From: a virus
Strand: one strand, 5' to 3'
DNA length: 52,374 nt
IMG/VR virus record: IMGVR_UViG_3300050821_007552
Location: 1-52,374 of that record
Positions 17,501 through 23,579 of the stretch are shown piece by piece (position 1 is the first letter of the stretch; every line of letters starts with the position of its first letter). Made by a program: the position numbers and the translations under genes. Below the pieces are notes generated by a model. It was not told the origin of the DNA. It did not search any database and saw nothing but the letters and a program-made list of their open reading frames with translations.

Positions 17501-18695
17501 TAGCATCTTCGGCCACGTCGCGGCCAATACCAGTCAGCTTGTCTTTCATGATCGTCAGACCGGCCGCAGACGTGTACATCTTTGGATCGTGCGTCGCGTC
17601 GTAAAAGTCTTTCGTCATTTTATATCTATTGATGGCACCTTCGGCTTCTTTCGAAGCTAACTGCTTTTGTACGGTTTCGATTTGTGCAGGCGGCGCATTC
17701 GACCATCCGCCGGAACCGTCCATGCCTCGCTTAGCCGTGTCGAACGACCCAGGCGGCCCCTGAACGCCCATCACGCCGCCTTTCCCAGGCAGCATCACGG
17801 CACCATGACCAGGTATCGCTTCGCCATTGCTGAATTGGAACGAATTCTCGACACGCCCCGCGACTTTGTCGTCCGTGATCGGTACGGCCTGTCCAAGCCT
17901 GTCCTGCGCTGCGTTAAATGAGTTCAGCGTACCCAACGCTTGATTGAGCTTAGCTTGCAATGGACCTTTGGCGACTATCCAGCCACCGGCTGTTTTTGGG
18001 ATGTCGCTATCTTTGATTCCAAACTGCGTAAGTTGGCTTACGACCTGCTGTCGTTTTTGATTGTACGCTTGCGCACCCATCTTTGGCTTGGCCGCGCCGT
18101 CCAAAGTATTAATAGCGTCCTGCGCAGCATTGACGCGCTGAGAAAATTTTTCCATCGCCTCAGGCATGTACAGATTTGCGCGATTCTCCCATTCCGATCC
18201 CGCGCCCTGCAATGCTTTATAGGCGTCAAAGTTGCCTTCGTCCTTCCATTGCCGCAGTGATTCTTCATTAAGTGTGGTGTCCGTCGCTCCGGGACCGAAC
18301 TGATTCGGATTGGTCAGGCCTCTGTTGCGCGCAGCTTGAATCGTATCAAGCTGCTGTTGGCGTTGCTGCTGAATCGTTCGCAGTTGCTCCGTTGCCTGCG
18401 GCACGAAATCCCGAGCGGCTTGCACCTTTTCAGGTGCAAACATTTGGGCAAAAGGATTCGTAGCAATGCTACTAGCTTGGTTGATACGCTGCTGTAGCAA
18501 GTCCGCCGACTGATCAAGTGGCGACGCATTTGGATTCGTTGGCCTGTACTGCGGACCCAGGAACGCCCCCAGGAATGATTTTCCGGTTTGCATGGCCGAA
18601 TCGAGAAACGAACTACCAAAGGCGGGCGCTCCCTGCGGCGATGGTTGCTGAGGCGCGGGAGGGGGGCCGTAGCTTGATCCAAATGCGTCGCTCAT
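14520..18695 (-). CDS. Large internal virion (ejection) protein with lysozyme/transglycosylase-like domain
   Basis: 1391 residues, the largest protein here. The N-terminal 500 residues are Gln-rich and helical (RTIQQQRQQQLDTIQAARNRG). A Pro/Ser-rich linker at about 555-630 leads to a domain at about 640-760 with IQLESGFKPKQRTGSYVGLG, then QWSQEEM and YLMHQQGEAGLEAHLRN, whose Glu in LESGF is placed like the catalytic Glu of SLT/lysozyme-like folds. Near residues 915-955 a glycine-zipper hydrophobic segment (GGLAGGALGGPAGAIAGGAAG) could form a membrane channel. Helical C-terminus. This layout fits podovirus ejection proteins that cross and locally digest the cell wall. Confidence 0.78.
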   Translation of the reverse strand: MSDAFGSSYGPPPAPQQPSPQGAPAFGSSFLDSAMQTGKSFLGAFLGPQYRPTNPNASPLDQSADLLQQRINQASSIATNPFAQMFAPEKVQAARDFVPQATEQLRTIQQQRQQQLDTIQAARNRGLTNPNQFGPGATDTTLNEESLRQWKDEGNFDAYKALQGAGSEWENRANLYMPEAMEKFSQRVNAAQDAINTLDGAAKPKMGAQAYNQKRQQVVSQLTQFGIKDSDIPKTAGGWIVAKGPLQAKLNQALGTLNSFNAAQDRLGQAVPITDDKVAGRVENSFQFSNGEAIPGHGAVMLPGKGGVMGVQGPPGSFDTAKRGMDGSGGWSNAPPAQIETVQKQLASKEAEGAINRYKMTKDFYDATHDPKMYTSAAGLTIMKDKLTGIGRDVAEDAKNPGSIGLARMYEQTFGSVESARNRLANEAGALQEWLGRKPEDRLSPPSIAGLRYVAEFEHNAAVKQMNDRLSQPFETAGRYGMKLKDLGLDKEITSLPDLYNTWNDARIAGNNAIDSYPMIRIGDRAVRLPQNSHVPGAKVMQLDHSGSGAIDIKFPKTGQASPSQGAFAPGPSSPQGVPNVGGSPTSRPFGDSPVPSAAPAGTPSSPAAPVHGDPNNPPGRWGLTPGMKLDSPQAVASLANREIQLESGFKPKQRTGSYVGLGQWSQEEMQRHGITDPDDLEQNRTALQADIRTRADKLQRVGLPVTAANVYLMHQQGEAGLEAHLRNPDGLAWQNLKPFYRSAANTKWSSLAQEMRGQYPEATWNSMTPDARTEAIAKQAVWGNMTDDMRAQFGARGGVNAVTSGDFTRLWDARTNGTDVGYTPADRARMAFAQDSGLAPRNRTAPRALEAPTSQSRAGMFATTGPLIGNLINRAMESEGPAIGGTVGGLAGGALGGPAGAIAGGAAGGVAGQAAKDWLSGNPQQPGQMVKQGVLQGVLGVAPAGRPVVGALARMGGAGVVEGASKYAEGGDRADVVGTTFGGAASAGAGELFGRALGMVTHKVFKLFGPDAQEVFRGAAADLHEANETLRTEPEKLPGIAGGAETANPKYEAAKDAKDKAESTIKEMIPTAKPDEVAYAHKVSAGPVPTPAAVAKAGFPGAKEQAELSAAYEQLHGEVGATGIPPSVSPPKLPDGPVWAVDNGKVSEKFRETAERAEAAATAPRFDPETKSRDLQKIRSSLLEAEQNALTSNESDRAQTAKDMRKLADTIRVQQERLADHVLGPNAAKPWIQRLRTTDYRYRKLMDATNGGNLEAAAGLKGEAGRTADRAFRAFAQNDPAAVAAWNYMRVKAGNPDATEKSIFGQISLENIPHIGKYIATGKSILDIPKWMRDRAAGSPAQFGDFVPGYNNLSGPRSARDIAGSKYARFGADSGWNPLAATPVQVGGAP

Positions 18696-18728
18696 GGACT
18701 GATTCGTACCACGAACAACGTTCGGCCG

Positions 18729-19046
18729 CTAGGGGTTCAGCGTCCCCGCCAAGTCCGTGATGGGAGAAGGGTTCGCCAGCGCCGTCACCACCGTCACGGT
18801 CACGATGTTGCTTGGCGCTGACGAGTGCCCAGTGGTGTCATTGACGATCGCGGTGAAAGCATGGACTCCGGCGGATAGAACTCCGGTCGTAAACGTCAAG
18901 CCGGTGGTCTGCACCGTGCCGATCTGCGAGGCGCGATTGCCATCTACGGAATCGTAAATGTCCACGCTTGCTATGCTGGCAGGGAGAAGCGCCGAGCCGT
19001 CCGTGCGAGTGGTGGGATCGGTAAAAGTAAGCGTTACAGTTGCCAT
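18729..19046 (-). CDS. Ig/fibronectin-like domain protein
   Basis: 105 residues, ATG at 19046 with AGGAG 10 bases upstream. The sequence is one beta-sandwich: SVDIYDSVDGNRASQIGTV, TFTTGVLSAGVHAFTAIVNDTTG, SAPSNIVTVTV, as in Ig-like or FN3 domains displayed on phage particles. It ends PSPITDLAGTLNP. The upstream in-frame DNA encodes a near copy of that ending (PSPITNLSGKL), suggesting a lost preceding domain. Probably a head or tail decoration. Confidence 0.65.
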   Translation of the reverse strand: MATVTLTFTDPTTRTDGSALLPASIASVDIYDSVDGNRASQIGTVQTTGLTFTTGVLSAGVHAFTAIVNDTTGHSSAPSNIVTVTVVTALANPSPITDLAGTLNP

Positions 19047-19129
19047 GACACGGTGTCTCCTAGTGTGAAGTTGAATTGTGAGCTTGCCGGATAGATTGGT
19101 GATCGGACTCGGCGGCCAATGGCGAGGCC

Positions 19130-19324
19130 TCATGAATAGCGCGCCGACTTGCGCAATCCTAAGTTGCAAAGCCGCCGTACCACTCTATGCGCCCTGTTGT
19201 TCCCCGGCACGCCGAGCTTGTAAGCGAGGATCGCAGGATCAACATGAACCCGATCGTTGTAAAAAGCACGCAAATGATTGTCCCTCGCCTTAGTCCAAAA
19301 GGCAGTCTTCTCGACAACTTTCAT
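19130..19324 (-). CDS. Small basic protein, possible DNA binding
   Basis: 64 residues, MKVVEKTAFWTKARDNHLRAF, with AAAGGAG six bases before the ATG at 19324. The middle (YNDRVHVDPAILAYKLGV then NRAHRVVRRLCNLGLR) resembles a helix-turn-helix. pI clearly basic. Function unknown. Confidence 0.55.
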   Translation of the reverse strand: MKVVEKTAFWTKARDNHLRAFYNDRVHVDPAILAYKLGVPGNNRAHRVVRRLCNLGLRKSARYS

Positions 19325-19443
19325 GACGTGCTCCTTTGAGCGATGGGTCTGTATCCTTGACCGGTCAGACATGCCCCTGAACGAGGCCGGAGGATACATT
19401 TCTGAATGCCGACCCCCACCGTAACCGACATGGAATCCCTCGC

Positions 19444-19641
19444 TCAGGTAGTAGGCTGAACTTCACGCGCCCAGTGCATCCACGCCGTTGTGACGACGGG
19501 ATAGTACCTCGCTAGCGGACTGCTACCCCATCGCACCTTGACGCCTTTCTCATCAATCGATTCGACGACACCGTAACTGCCTGTCATGGGGTTGGCAATC
19601 CGGTCGTTAGGTTGCAGAGCCTTGAATTCATTGAACGTCAT
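19444..19641 (-). CDS. Small SH3/KOW-like hypothetical protein
   Basis: 65 residues, ATG at 19641 with AAGGAG. The sequence ANPMTGSYGVVESIDEKGVKVRW has the strand-turn-strand spacing of small SH3-like barrels (a loop with G-V-V-x-x-I, then V-x-V-x-W). Last gene of the early minus operon. Function unknown. Confidence 0.55.
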   Translation of the reverse strand: MTFNEFKALQPNDRIANPMTGSYGVVESIDEKGVKVRWGSSPLARYYPVVTTAWMHWAREVQPTT

Positions 19642-19844
19642 GTGAGTCTCCTTATTGCGTGTTGCTTGCAGAACAAGCCTCCAAGGCCATAACCGTCTTT
19701 CCGTTTACATCGCATCAGATGCAAACTACGTCCAGCGAATCCAGCGCATTGCCCGGGCGTCCACAGTTTTGGTTCATGGTCCTCAATGAAACACTCGTAT
19801 TTTCGCTCTTTGATACTCTCGATAGTTTCATCCGCATTGCTCAT
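19638..19844 (-). CDS. Small Cys/His protein
   Basis: 68 residues, ATG at 19844 overlapping the methyltransferase stop (TAATG). Residues 17-60 contain C-x-I-E-D-H, GQC, MRC and FCKQH, which could bind one zinc ion. Charged N-terminus. Function unknown. Confidence 0.55.
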   Translation of the reverse strand: MSNADETIESIKERKYECFIEDHEPKLWTPGQCAGFAGRSLHLMRCKRKDGYGLGGLFCKQHAIRRLT

Positions 19845-20515
19845 TACCGTCTCCGTTGTCCGACCAGCAACGCAAGAGGATGGTCGTCGCAACTACGCCA
19901 AACCGGATTAAGTTGTGCCGCCTTGAACATAGCCACCCATTCCGCGATGGGCATTCGGTTATGCGAGAGCCAATTCAGCTCGTAAATTCTGGTACGCGGG
20001 ATTACTCTAATGAGCGAGCGCAGAAGCGCATGACTCATAATCGCACGCCGCAATGCCTCACGACGACACAGCGGATGGCGCACGTTCGGGACGGTAGCGA
20101 GAAGCCAACCGCCGGACTTCAGCGCGCCTGCAAGCTCGCGCAAGCTCTCCGATGCGTCGGGTACGTATTCAAGCACACTGGAACAGATCACCGCATCGAA
20201 CCTCCAATTCGCCGGCAAAACGCCCTCGACAAAGCGCGCGGTCGAGCCGGCGTGAAGCTTGCGGGCCTGTGCGATCATTCCAGCCGACTTATCTCGCGCC
20301 TCCACGCGATAGCCGCGCGCCGCAAGCGCTGCCGCGATATCGCCGGTGCCGCACCCGTAGTCGAGAATTCTGGCGCCTGCCGGAACCAGAACCTCCAACA
20401 CGCCGGCAAAGCGTACGATACGCTCCACCATATCGCCCTGCGGCCCGTAATGGGCCTGCGACCAAGTCGCGGCCAACCGGTCGGAGAACGCCGACCGCTG
20501 TTCAATGCACGTCAT
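19844..20515 (-). CDS. Class I SAM-dependent methyltransferase
   Basis: 223 residues. Motif I ILDYGCGTGDIAAAL at about 49-63, then an acidic motif region (VEARDKSAGMIAQARKLHAG), motif IV-like FDAVICSSVLEYV and post-motif WLLATVPN: the methyltransferase type 11/25 fold. No nucleic-acid motif (NPPY, PCQ) is present, so the substrate is probably a small molecule, lipid or glycan. It looks more GC-rich than the neighbouring tiny genes, suggesting separate acquisition. It is embedded in the early operon by 4-base overlaps on both sides. Confidence 0.75.
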   Translation of the reverse strand: MTCIEQRSAFSDRLAATWSQAHYGPQGDMVERIVRFAGVLEVLVPAGARILDYGCGTGDIAAALAARGYRVEARDKSAGMIAQARKLHAGSTARFVEGVLPANWRFDAVICSSVLEYVPDASESLRELAGALKSGGWLLATVPNVRHPLCRREALRRAIMSHALLRSLIRVIPRTRIYELNWLSHNRMPIAEWVAMFKAAQLNPVWRSCDDHPLALLVGQRRR

Positions 20516-20643
20516 GTACGTCTTTTCCTTGACCTGTCAATTAGCCGTTTGCGTGCCAAGCGACACACTTGACCGCAAGTCTTACCGCCGCCTCTCGCGA
20601 TTTCTTTTCCGCAAACAACGCAATGAGGGCGTGGGCGTTTCAT
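20512..20643 (-). CDS. Zinc-finger-like basic peptide
   Basis: 43 residues: MKRPRPHCVVCGKEIARGG, then KTCGQVCRLARKR. CxxC followed by CxxxC with many Arg/Lys suggests one zinc knuckle binding nucleic acid. The start directly follows the previous stop and the stop overlaps the methyltransferase start. Too short for standard ORF calling but well placed. Confidence 0.55.
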   Translation of the reverse strand: MKRPRPHCVVCGKEIARGGGKTCGQVCRLARKRLIDRSRKRRT

Positions 20644-20799
20644 TCATCCTCTCCGCTTCTTGTCTTCGAGAGCGTCGAGCGCCCGATCAAGTGCGGTGGG
20701 CGCGGTTGATACGCATCTCCCAATATTAAGAATAGCAGCGACGAAAAACCCAATAATTGCGCCAGCGCTGAGGACGCAATAGAATTCAACGAAGCTCAT
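20644..20799 (-). CDS. Small membrane protein
   Basis: 51 residues: MSFVEFYCVLSAGAIIGFFV then AAILNIG forms one membrane helix, followed by a charged helical tail ending LEDKKRRG. ATGA overlap with the upstream gene. Function unknown. Confidence 0.5.
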   Translation of the reverse strand: MSFVEFYCVLSAGAIIGFFVAAILNIGRCVSTAPTALDRALDALEDKKRRG

Positions 20800-20957
20800 T
20801 CATCCCCTCCGTAATCATCAATTATGTCGAGAATCCCTTTGATCACTGCAATCAGCCCACGGATGTTGTCATCCTTGCCTCGTGGCTGGGCGGAATGCAG
20901 CATGCCATCAAGCCGATTCCGCAACCGTGTCGTACGATCGTGCAGAGTATGCTCCAT
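20796..20957 (-). CDS. Small soluble hypothetical protein
   Basis: 53 residues beginning MEHTLHDRTTRLRNRLDGML; helical and charged, ending IIDDYGGDE. The stop overlaps the next start (ATGA). It ends the gap that would otherwise lie between 20516 and 20959. Confidence 0.5.
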   Translation of the reverse strand: MEHTLHDRTTRLRNRLDGMLHSAQPRGKDDNIRGLIAVIKGILDIIDDYGGDE

Positions 20958-20959
20958 TG

Positions 20960-21376
20960 TCAAGCTCCGCGTCCGGGAACAAAGCAGCGTATGTAGAACT
21001 TACGATGCCGCTGACCATTCTCATCAGTATGGCCCTCTTGCTCAACGTACCACACCACGGTGTCGCCCTCTGGATCCGACGTGTCGATGATCAGCGCATC
21101 CTGAGGCACCGGCACCCATTCCGTGCCGCTAGGCTCATCGCGGTTATCGATGGCGACCACATAGCCGGTTTCGCTCTCACCGTGTTTCCACGTCGTTTTA
21201 TGACCATCCGCAATGTCGCAACAAGGCACACCGCGAGGGCTACGCACAGCTTTAAACCAGGCGCGCTCTTGATCACTGTACTGCGCGTACTGACCCGGAT
21301 AGGACGTACGCGCATAGGCATGGTTCCAAGCAACCGCTGCAACCAAGATCAACGAATGAGAGATTTTTGTCGTCAT
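20960..21376 (-). CDS. Secreted/periplasmic hypothetical protein
   Basis: 138 residues. The first 22 (MTTKISHSLILVAAVAWNHAYA) form a signal peptide with a cleavage site after AYA. The mature domain contains GVPCCDIADG, VPVPQDALIID, TVVWYVEQEG and the final YIRCFVPG, a pattern I associate with secreted small proteins of alphaproteobacterial phages and prophages. Three Cys suggest disulphides. A periplasmic effector of infection or superinfection is plausible but unproven. Confidence 0.65.
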   Translation of the reverse strand: MTTKISHSLILVAAVAWNHAYARTSYPGQYAQYSDQERAWFKAVRSPRGVPCCDIADGHKTTWKHGESETGYVVAIDNRDEPSGTEWVPVPQDALIIDTSDPEGDTVVWYVEQEGHTDENGQRHRKFYIRCFVPGRGA

Positions 21377-21465
21377 GTCAGCATTCCTCGCTCAATTATC
21401 CAATACCACCCCAGCACGGTGCAAGTGCACACGATGGCCTCGAGTAAAAGCTCAACCCAAATCAT
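21373..21465 (-). CDS. Single-helix membrane peptide
   Basis: 30 residues: MIWVELLLEAIVCTCTVLGW then YWIIERGMLT. One hydrophobic helix; stop overlaps the next start (ATGA). Function unknown. Confidence 0.45.
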   Translation of the reverse strand: MIWVELLLEAIVCTCTVLGWYWIIERGMLT

Positions 21466-21466
21466 G

Positions 21467-21868
21467 TCAGTACACCGCGCGGTCGACTGCTTCGGGTTTG
21501 TAACTTGCAACAGCAACCAACGCCTTACCTTCGTCGCCGAGCTTTTCGAGCGCAGCCGGCGATTGCAAGTTAAACGCGTTGAGGCCAAACGATTTAAATG
21601 CTAGTTCGGCCGCAGTCGCGGGATCATGCCACTTGCGATGGGTTATGCCGGGCTTCCGAGCTACGCCAGGCACGAGCACGCCATCGTTGATAGCGCGTAC
21701 CGTGATTCGCTGATCGATGACCGCAGCGAAGCCGACGACCGCCTGCGTTGCTTTGACAAGCGACACGAGTTCGCCATCTGCAATAGTCGCAACGTCAAGC
21801 GCCGCAAGCTCGGCAGCGATGGCTTCGAGCGCGGTTTTGATTTCGGAAGGTGTTCGGTGGTTTTGCAT
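21467..21868 (-). CDS. Hypothetical protein related to DUF2800 C-termini
   Basis: 133 residues, ATG at 21868. The N-terminal half is an Ala/Leu helix (EIKTALEAIAAELAALDVA). The second half, VPGVARKPGITHRKWHD, then AFKSFGLNAF and SPAALEKLGDEGKALVAV, resembles the C-terminal region of DUF2800 proteins, including the nuclease at 32784-33746 (LKPTHGWRMWND, LTPAQAEKLG). First gene after the strong promoter at 21960-21988, so highly expressed early. Confidence 0.55.
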   Translation of the reverse strand: MQNHRTPSEIKTALEAIAAELAALDVATIADGELVSLVKATQAVVGFAAVIDQRITVRAINDGVLVPGVARKPGITHRKWHDPATAAELAFKSFGLNAFNLQSPAALEKLGDEGKALVAVASYKPEAVDRAVY

Positions 21869-21885
21869 GTCGCTCTCCAGCGTTT

Positions 21886-21936
21886 GAGTCGGGACCCCTT
21901 AGGCATTGGGCGGCCCCCATTAAGCGGCCCCGACTC
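21886..21936 (-). promoter_or_regulatory. Structured 5' leader with operator-like CCTTAGG
   Basis: Between the promoter and the 21868 start the leader has an inverted repeat, GAGTCGGG (21886-21893) with CCCGACTC (21929-21936), enclosing further GC-rich pairing and a CCTTAGG at 21897-21903 that resembles the operators near 23.4 kb. Could regulate translation, antitermination or repressor binding. Confidence 0.45.
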
Positions 21937-21959
21937 GGACTTGGCTCTGAATAATGTCG

Positions 21960-21988
21960 TATCTAAACTGATTCGCGGCGCTTGTCAA
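21960..21988 (-). promoter_or_regulatory. Strong sigma-70-type promoter
   Basis: Read on the minus strand: TTGACA (21983-21988), a 17-base spacer, TAGATA (21960-21965). Perfect -35 and 5/6 -10 spacing and match. It drives the tightly overlapped minus operon 21868-19444. Confidence 0.7.
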
Positions 21989-21994
21989 GAGGCC

Positions 21995-22014
21995 AAAAGC
22001 AGCCTTTCGGCTGC
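21995..22014 (-). terminator. Probable intrinsic terminator
   Basis: Minus strand: GCAGCC, GAAA tetraloop, GGCTGC, then TTTT. Short but stable stem just before the promoter of the next operon and after the gene ending at 22074, so it separates two early operons. Confidence 0.5.
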
Positions 22015-22073
22015 CTTGGTCTGTAGTGCCCGTCTAGGGCAGCGGACACCCATTTCTGAGCGCCGTAAAATCT

Positions 22074-22355
22074 TTAGCCATGTGAATCAAGCTCCGCTAG
22101 GCGCTCGTCAAAATCCTGAAGCTTCCGATCAGCAGTCGCCTGCCGCTCGTGAACAGGGATGATCTCCGCCAATTGATTTCGCAACGATTCTATGGCGCGT
22201 TCTCGTTGAGCAAGAGCTGCATTCAGCGAGGCTATGGTCGCGCTCTTGTCGGTAATAACATCGATCAGTTCGCCGACCAGCTCACGCAGCCCTTCCGTAA
22301 GCGCGTCGAGCCTTTTCTGATTAATAGTTCGACGCAAAGTATCTTCGTCAGTCAT
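22074..22355 (-). CDS. Coiled-coil protein
   Basis: 93 residues starting MTDEDTLRRTINQKRLDALT at ATG 22355. Almost entirely helical with heptad patterns (SATIASLNAALAQRERAIES) and charged. Last gene of its operon. No domain recognised. Confidence 0.55.
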   Translation of the reverse strand: MTDEDTLRRTINQKRLDALTEGLRELVGELIDVITDKSATIASLNAALAQRERAIESLRNQLAEIIPVHERQATADRKLQDFDERLAELDSHG

Positions 22356-22376
22356 TTTCACCACCATACGGGGCCG
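22352..22376. repeat. 25-bp direct repeat, copy 1
   Basis: Identical to 22450-22474. It covers the last codons (GPVWW-stop) of one gene and the start codon of the next, so the gene junction itself is duplicated. Confidence 0.85.
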
Positions 22377-22453
22377 GAGTGGAACAACCACACAAGCAAA
22401 GTACTGATCGCCAAAATAAAAGTACCAACGGCGATTAATTCAGCGTTGATCAT
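22358..22453 (-). CDS. Small membrane peptide ending GPVWW
   Basis: 31 residues: MINAELIAVGTFILAISTLL then VWLFHSGPVWW. One membrane helix and the same C-terminal GPVWW as its upstream neighbour. Start and stop both lie inside copies of the 25-bp repeat. Likely the shortened product of a tandem duplication. Confidence 0.5.
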   Translation of the reverse strand: MINAELIAVGTFILAISTLLVWLFHSGPVWW

Positions 22454-22474
22454 TTTCACCACCATACGGGGCCG
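22450..22474. repeat. 25-bp direct repeat, copy 2
   Basis: Identical to 22352-22376; spans the end of the 53-residue gene and the start of the 31-residue gene. Confidence 0.85.
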
Positions 22475-22617
22475 TTGAGAAGCACCGTCCCAAGAAACGC
22501 AGCGACGAAAAGCGCACCTGATAACAGAATCAGTTGCGCAACGATCTGAGCGCCACGCTCGCCGAAAGCATGCAGAGCGAGAAGCGCAATAACTCCGATC
22601 AGTCCGAAAAAGTGCAT
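22456..22617 (-). CDS. Small two-helix membrane protein ending GPVWW
   Basis: 53 residues: MHFFGLIGVIALLALHAFGE, a short turn, then LILLSGALFVAAFLGTVLL and NGPVWW. Two hydrophobic segments. GGAGAG lies upstream of the ATG. Shares its terminal motif with the downstream gene. Confidence 0.5.
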   Translation of the reverse strand: MHFFGLIGVIALLALHAFGERGAQIVAQLILLSGALFVAAFLGTVLLNGPVWW

Positions 22618-22631
22618 GTTTGCTCTCCAGC

Positions 22632-22799
22632 TCAAGTGTGTTGAACTTTTTCGCGGTCTTTAATTTCCGCTTCGATCTTACTGCGAATGCGAAAGCCAAG
22701 ATCATACTTAAAAAGACAACGCTTCAATTCCTTCGTAGTAAATTGCGGAAATTTGCGACCGAGACGGATATTTTCGCGTAGCTCTTGCTTCTTCGTCAT
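22632..22799 (-). CDS. Small basic hypothetical protein
   Basis: 55 residues: MTKKQELRENIRLGRKFPQF then TTKELKRCLFKYDLGFRIR. Basic N-terminus; the tail is a charged helix. Possible nucleic-acid or host-protein binder. Confidence 0.5.
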   Translation of the reverse strand: MTKKQELRENIRLGRKFPQFTTKELKRCLFKYDLGFRIRSKIEAEIKDREKVQHT

Positions 22800-22801
22800 G
22801 T

Positions 22802-23266
22802 TCAAGACCGTTGATCAATTCGCCTACTGTAGCGCCTGGCAGCGTCCGTGTCAACCCCTAAAAGCCACGCTAATTTACCTATTTCGTGTTTTTCGTATTT
22901 ATTGCCGCAGAGCATATCCCAATGCGCAATAGCCGCACGGCCGTTAATCGGCGATGCCGCAATTGCAATTTTAAGCGCGCTAGAAGCCGGCTCTTGACAA
23001 GCTGCTAAAATCCGCTCTTTACGCTTCGTTCGACCAAAATCCGTTCTTGGCAGTTTTCCGACCGCAATTAAGTCATCAATTACGCTCGCAAGCAATCCGC
23101 CACATAAATCCGCCAAATCCGTCGTTAAGCCGGCTTCTACACAATCGCGCGTTAAAGCCGGACTTGCGAACCGTACCAATTTAGCGCGAATAGCCGTGCT
23201 ATGACGCATAGCTTGCTCTAACGCATATTGCGCCACTTTAATAGCCGGTAGCCGATTTTCGTTCAT
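22802..23266 (-). CDS. First gene of the minus early operon, possible DNA-binding regulator
   Basis: 154 residues, ATG at 23266 with GGAAGGAAG upstream; the in-frame extension further upstream covers the hairpin leader and is unlikely to be coding. Helical throughout. The C-terminal EIGKLAWLLGVDTDAARRYSRRID has helix-turn-helix character. The segment VIDDLIAVGKL (about residues 73-83) is repeated in the membrane protein at 30007 with only synonymous DNA differences. Transcribed from the operator-rich region, so it may be the regulator acting there; no family recognised. Confidence 0.55.
   Translation of the reverse strand: MNENRLPAIKVAQYALEQAMRHSTAIRAKLVRFASPALTRDCVEAGLTTDLADLCGGLLASVIDDLIAVGKLPRTDFGRTKRKERILAACQEPASSALKIAIAASPINGRAAIAHWDMLCGNKYEKHEIGKLAWLLGVDTDAARRYSRRIDQRS
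23051..23082 (-). repeat. 32-bp segment shared with 30068-30099
   Basis: Minus strand here matches the plus strand at 30068-30099 in 30 of 32 positions. Both copies are read in the same frame (encoding IDDLIAVGKL) and both differences are silent (GAT/GAC, GCG/GCA). Confidence 0.85.
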
Positions 23267-23294
23267 GACTCTTTCTTCCTTCCCTTCCTTTTTG

Positions 23295-23336
23295 GGGACC
23301 CCCCACTTAAAAAGGGGGGTCCCACCCCGTAGGGGT
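23295..23336 (-). promoter_or_regulatory. Stable hairpins in the 5' leader of the 23266 gene
   Basis: A perfect 10-bp inverted repeat, GGGACCCCCC (23295-23304) and GGGGGGTCCC (23314-23323) with a 9-base loop, next to ACCCC-GTA-GGGGT (23324-23336). No U-run follows on either strand, so it is not an ordinary terminator. On the minus strand it lies in the untranslated leader, 29 bases before the start codon. Confidence 0.6.
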
Positions 23337-23418
23337 AGGGGACTGGCCTCTCCCTTGTGACTAGTAAAAAAATCAGTAAGGACGATACATGACGCCATTC
23401 TGAGTGTACAGTGTACCG

Positions 23419-23487
23419 TCCTTAAGGTGAGAAAACGTTCCTTAAGGAAAATTTCCTCACCTTAAGGACATTTTCTTACCCTAAGGA
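23419..23487. promoter_or_regulatory. Array of four operators (TCCTTAAGGA type)
   Basis: Four near-perfect palindromes: CCTTAAGG at 23420-23427, 23440-23447 (extended to TTCCTTAAGGAA) and 23460-23467, and CCCTAAGG at 23479-23486. Centres are 20, 20 and 19 bp apart, about two helical turns, so bound dimers would lie on one DNA face. The 313-base gap 23267-23579 holds this array, one further site at 23529-23538, the leader hairpins and promoters, and no gene. Confidence 0.75.
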
Positions 23488-23520
23488 CACAAATTATATC
23501 GTTTTTGTAACATTTAGTGA

Positions 23521-23549
23521 TTGGACAATCCTTAGGGACGTGCTAGATT
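23521..23549 (+). promoter_or_regulatory. Early plus-strand promoter with operator in its spacer
   Basis: TTGGAC (23521-23526), 17-base spacer, TAGATT (23544-23549). The spacer contains the palindromic site TCCTTAGGGA (23529-23538), so a bound protein would block RNA polymerase directly. Drives the gene at 23580. Confidence 0.7.
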
Positions 23550-23579
23550 GCAAATTGTCAACGAGAGGGGAACACGGAT

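Noticed and set aside
23295-23323. Hairpin read as an intrinsic terminator
   Set aside because: No U-run follows on either strand; it sits in a 5' leader, so a regulatory role is more likely.
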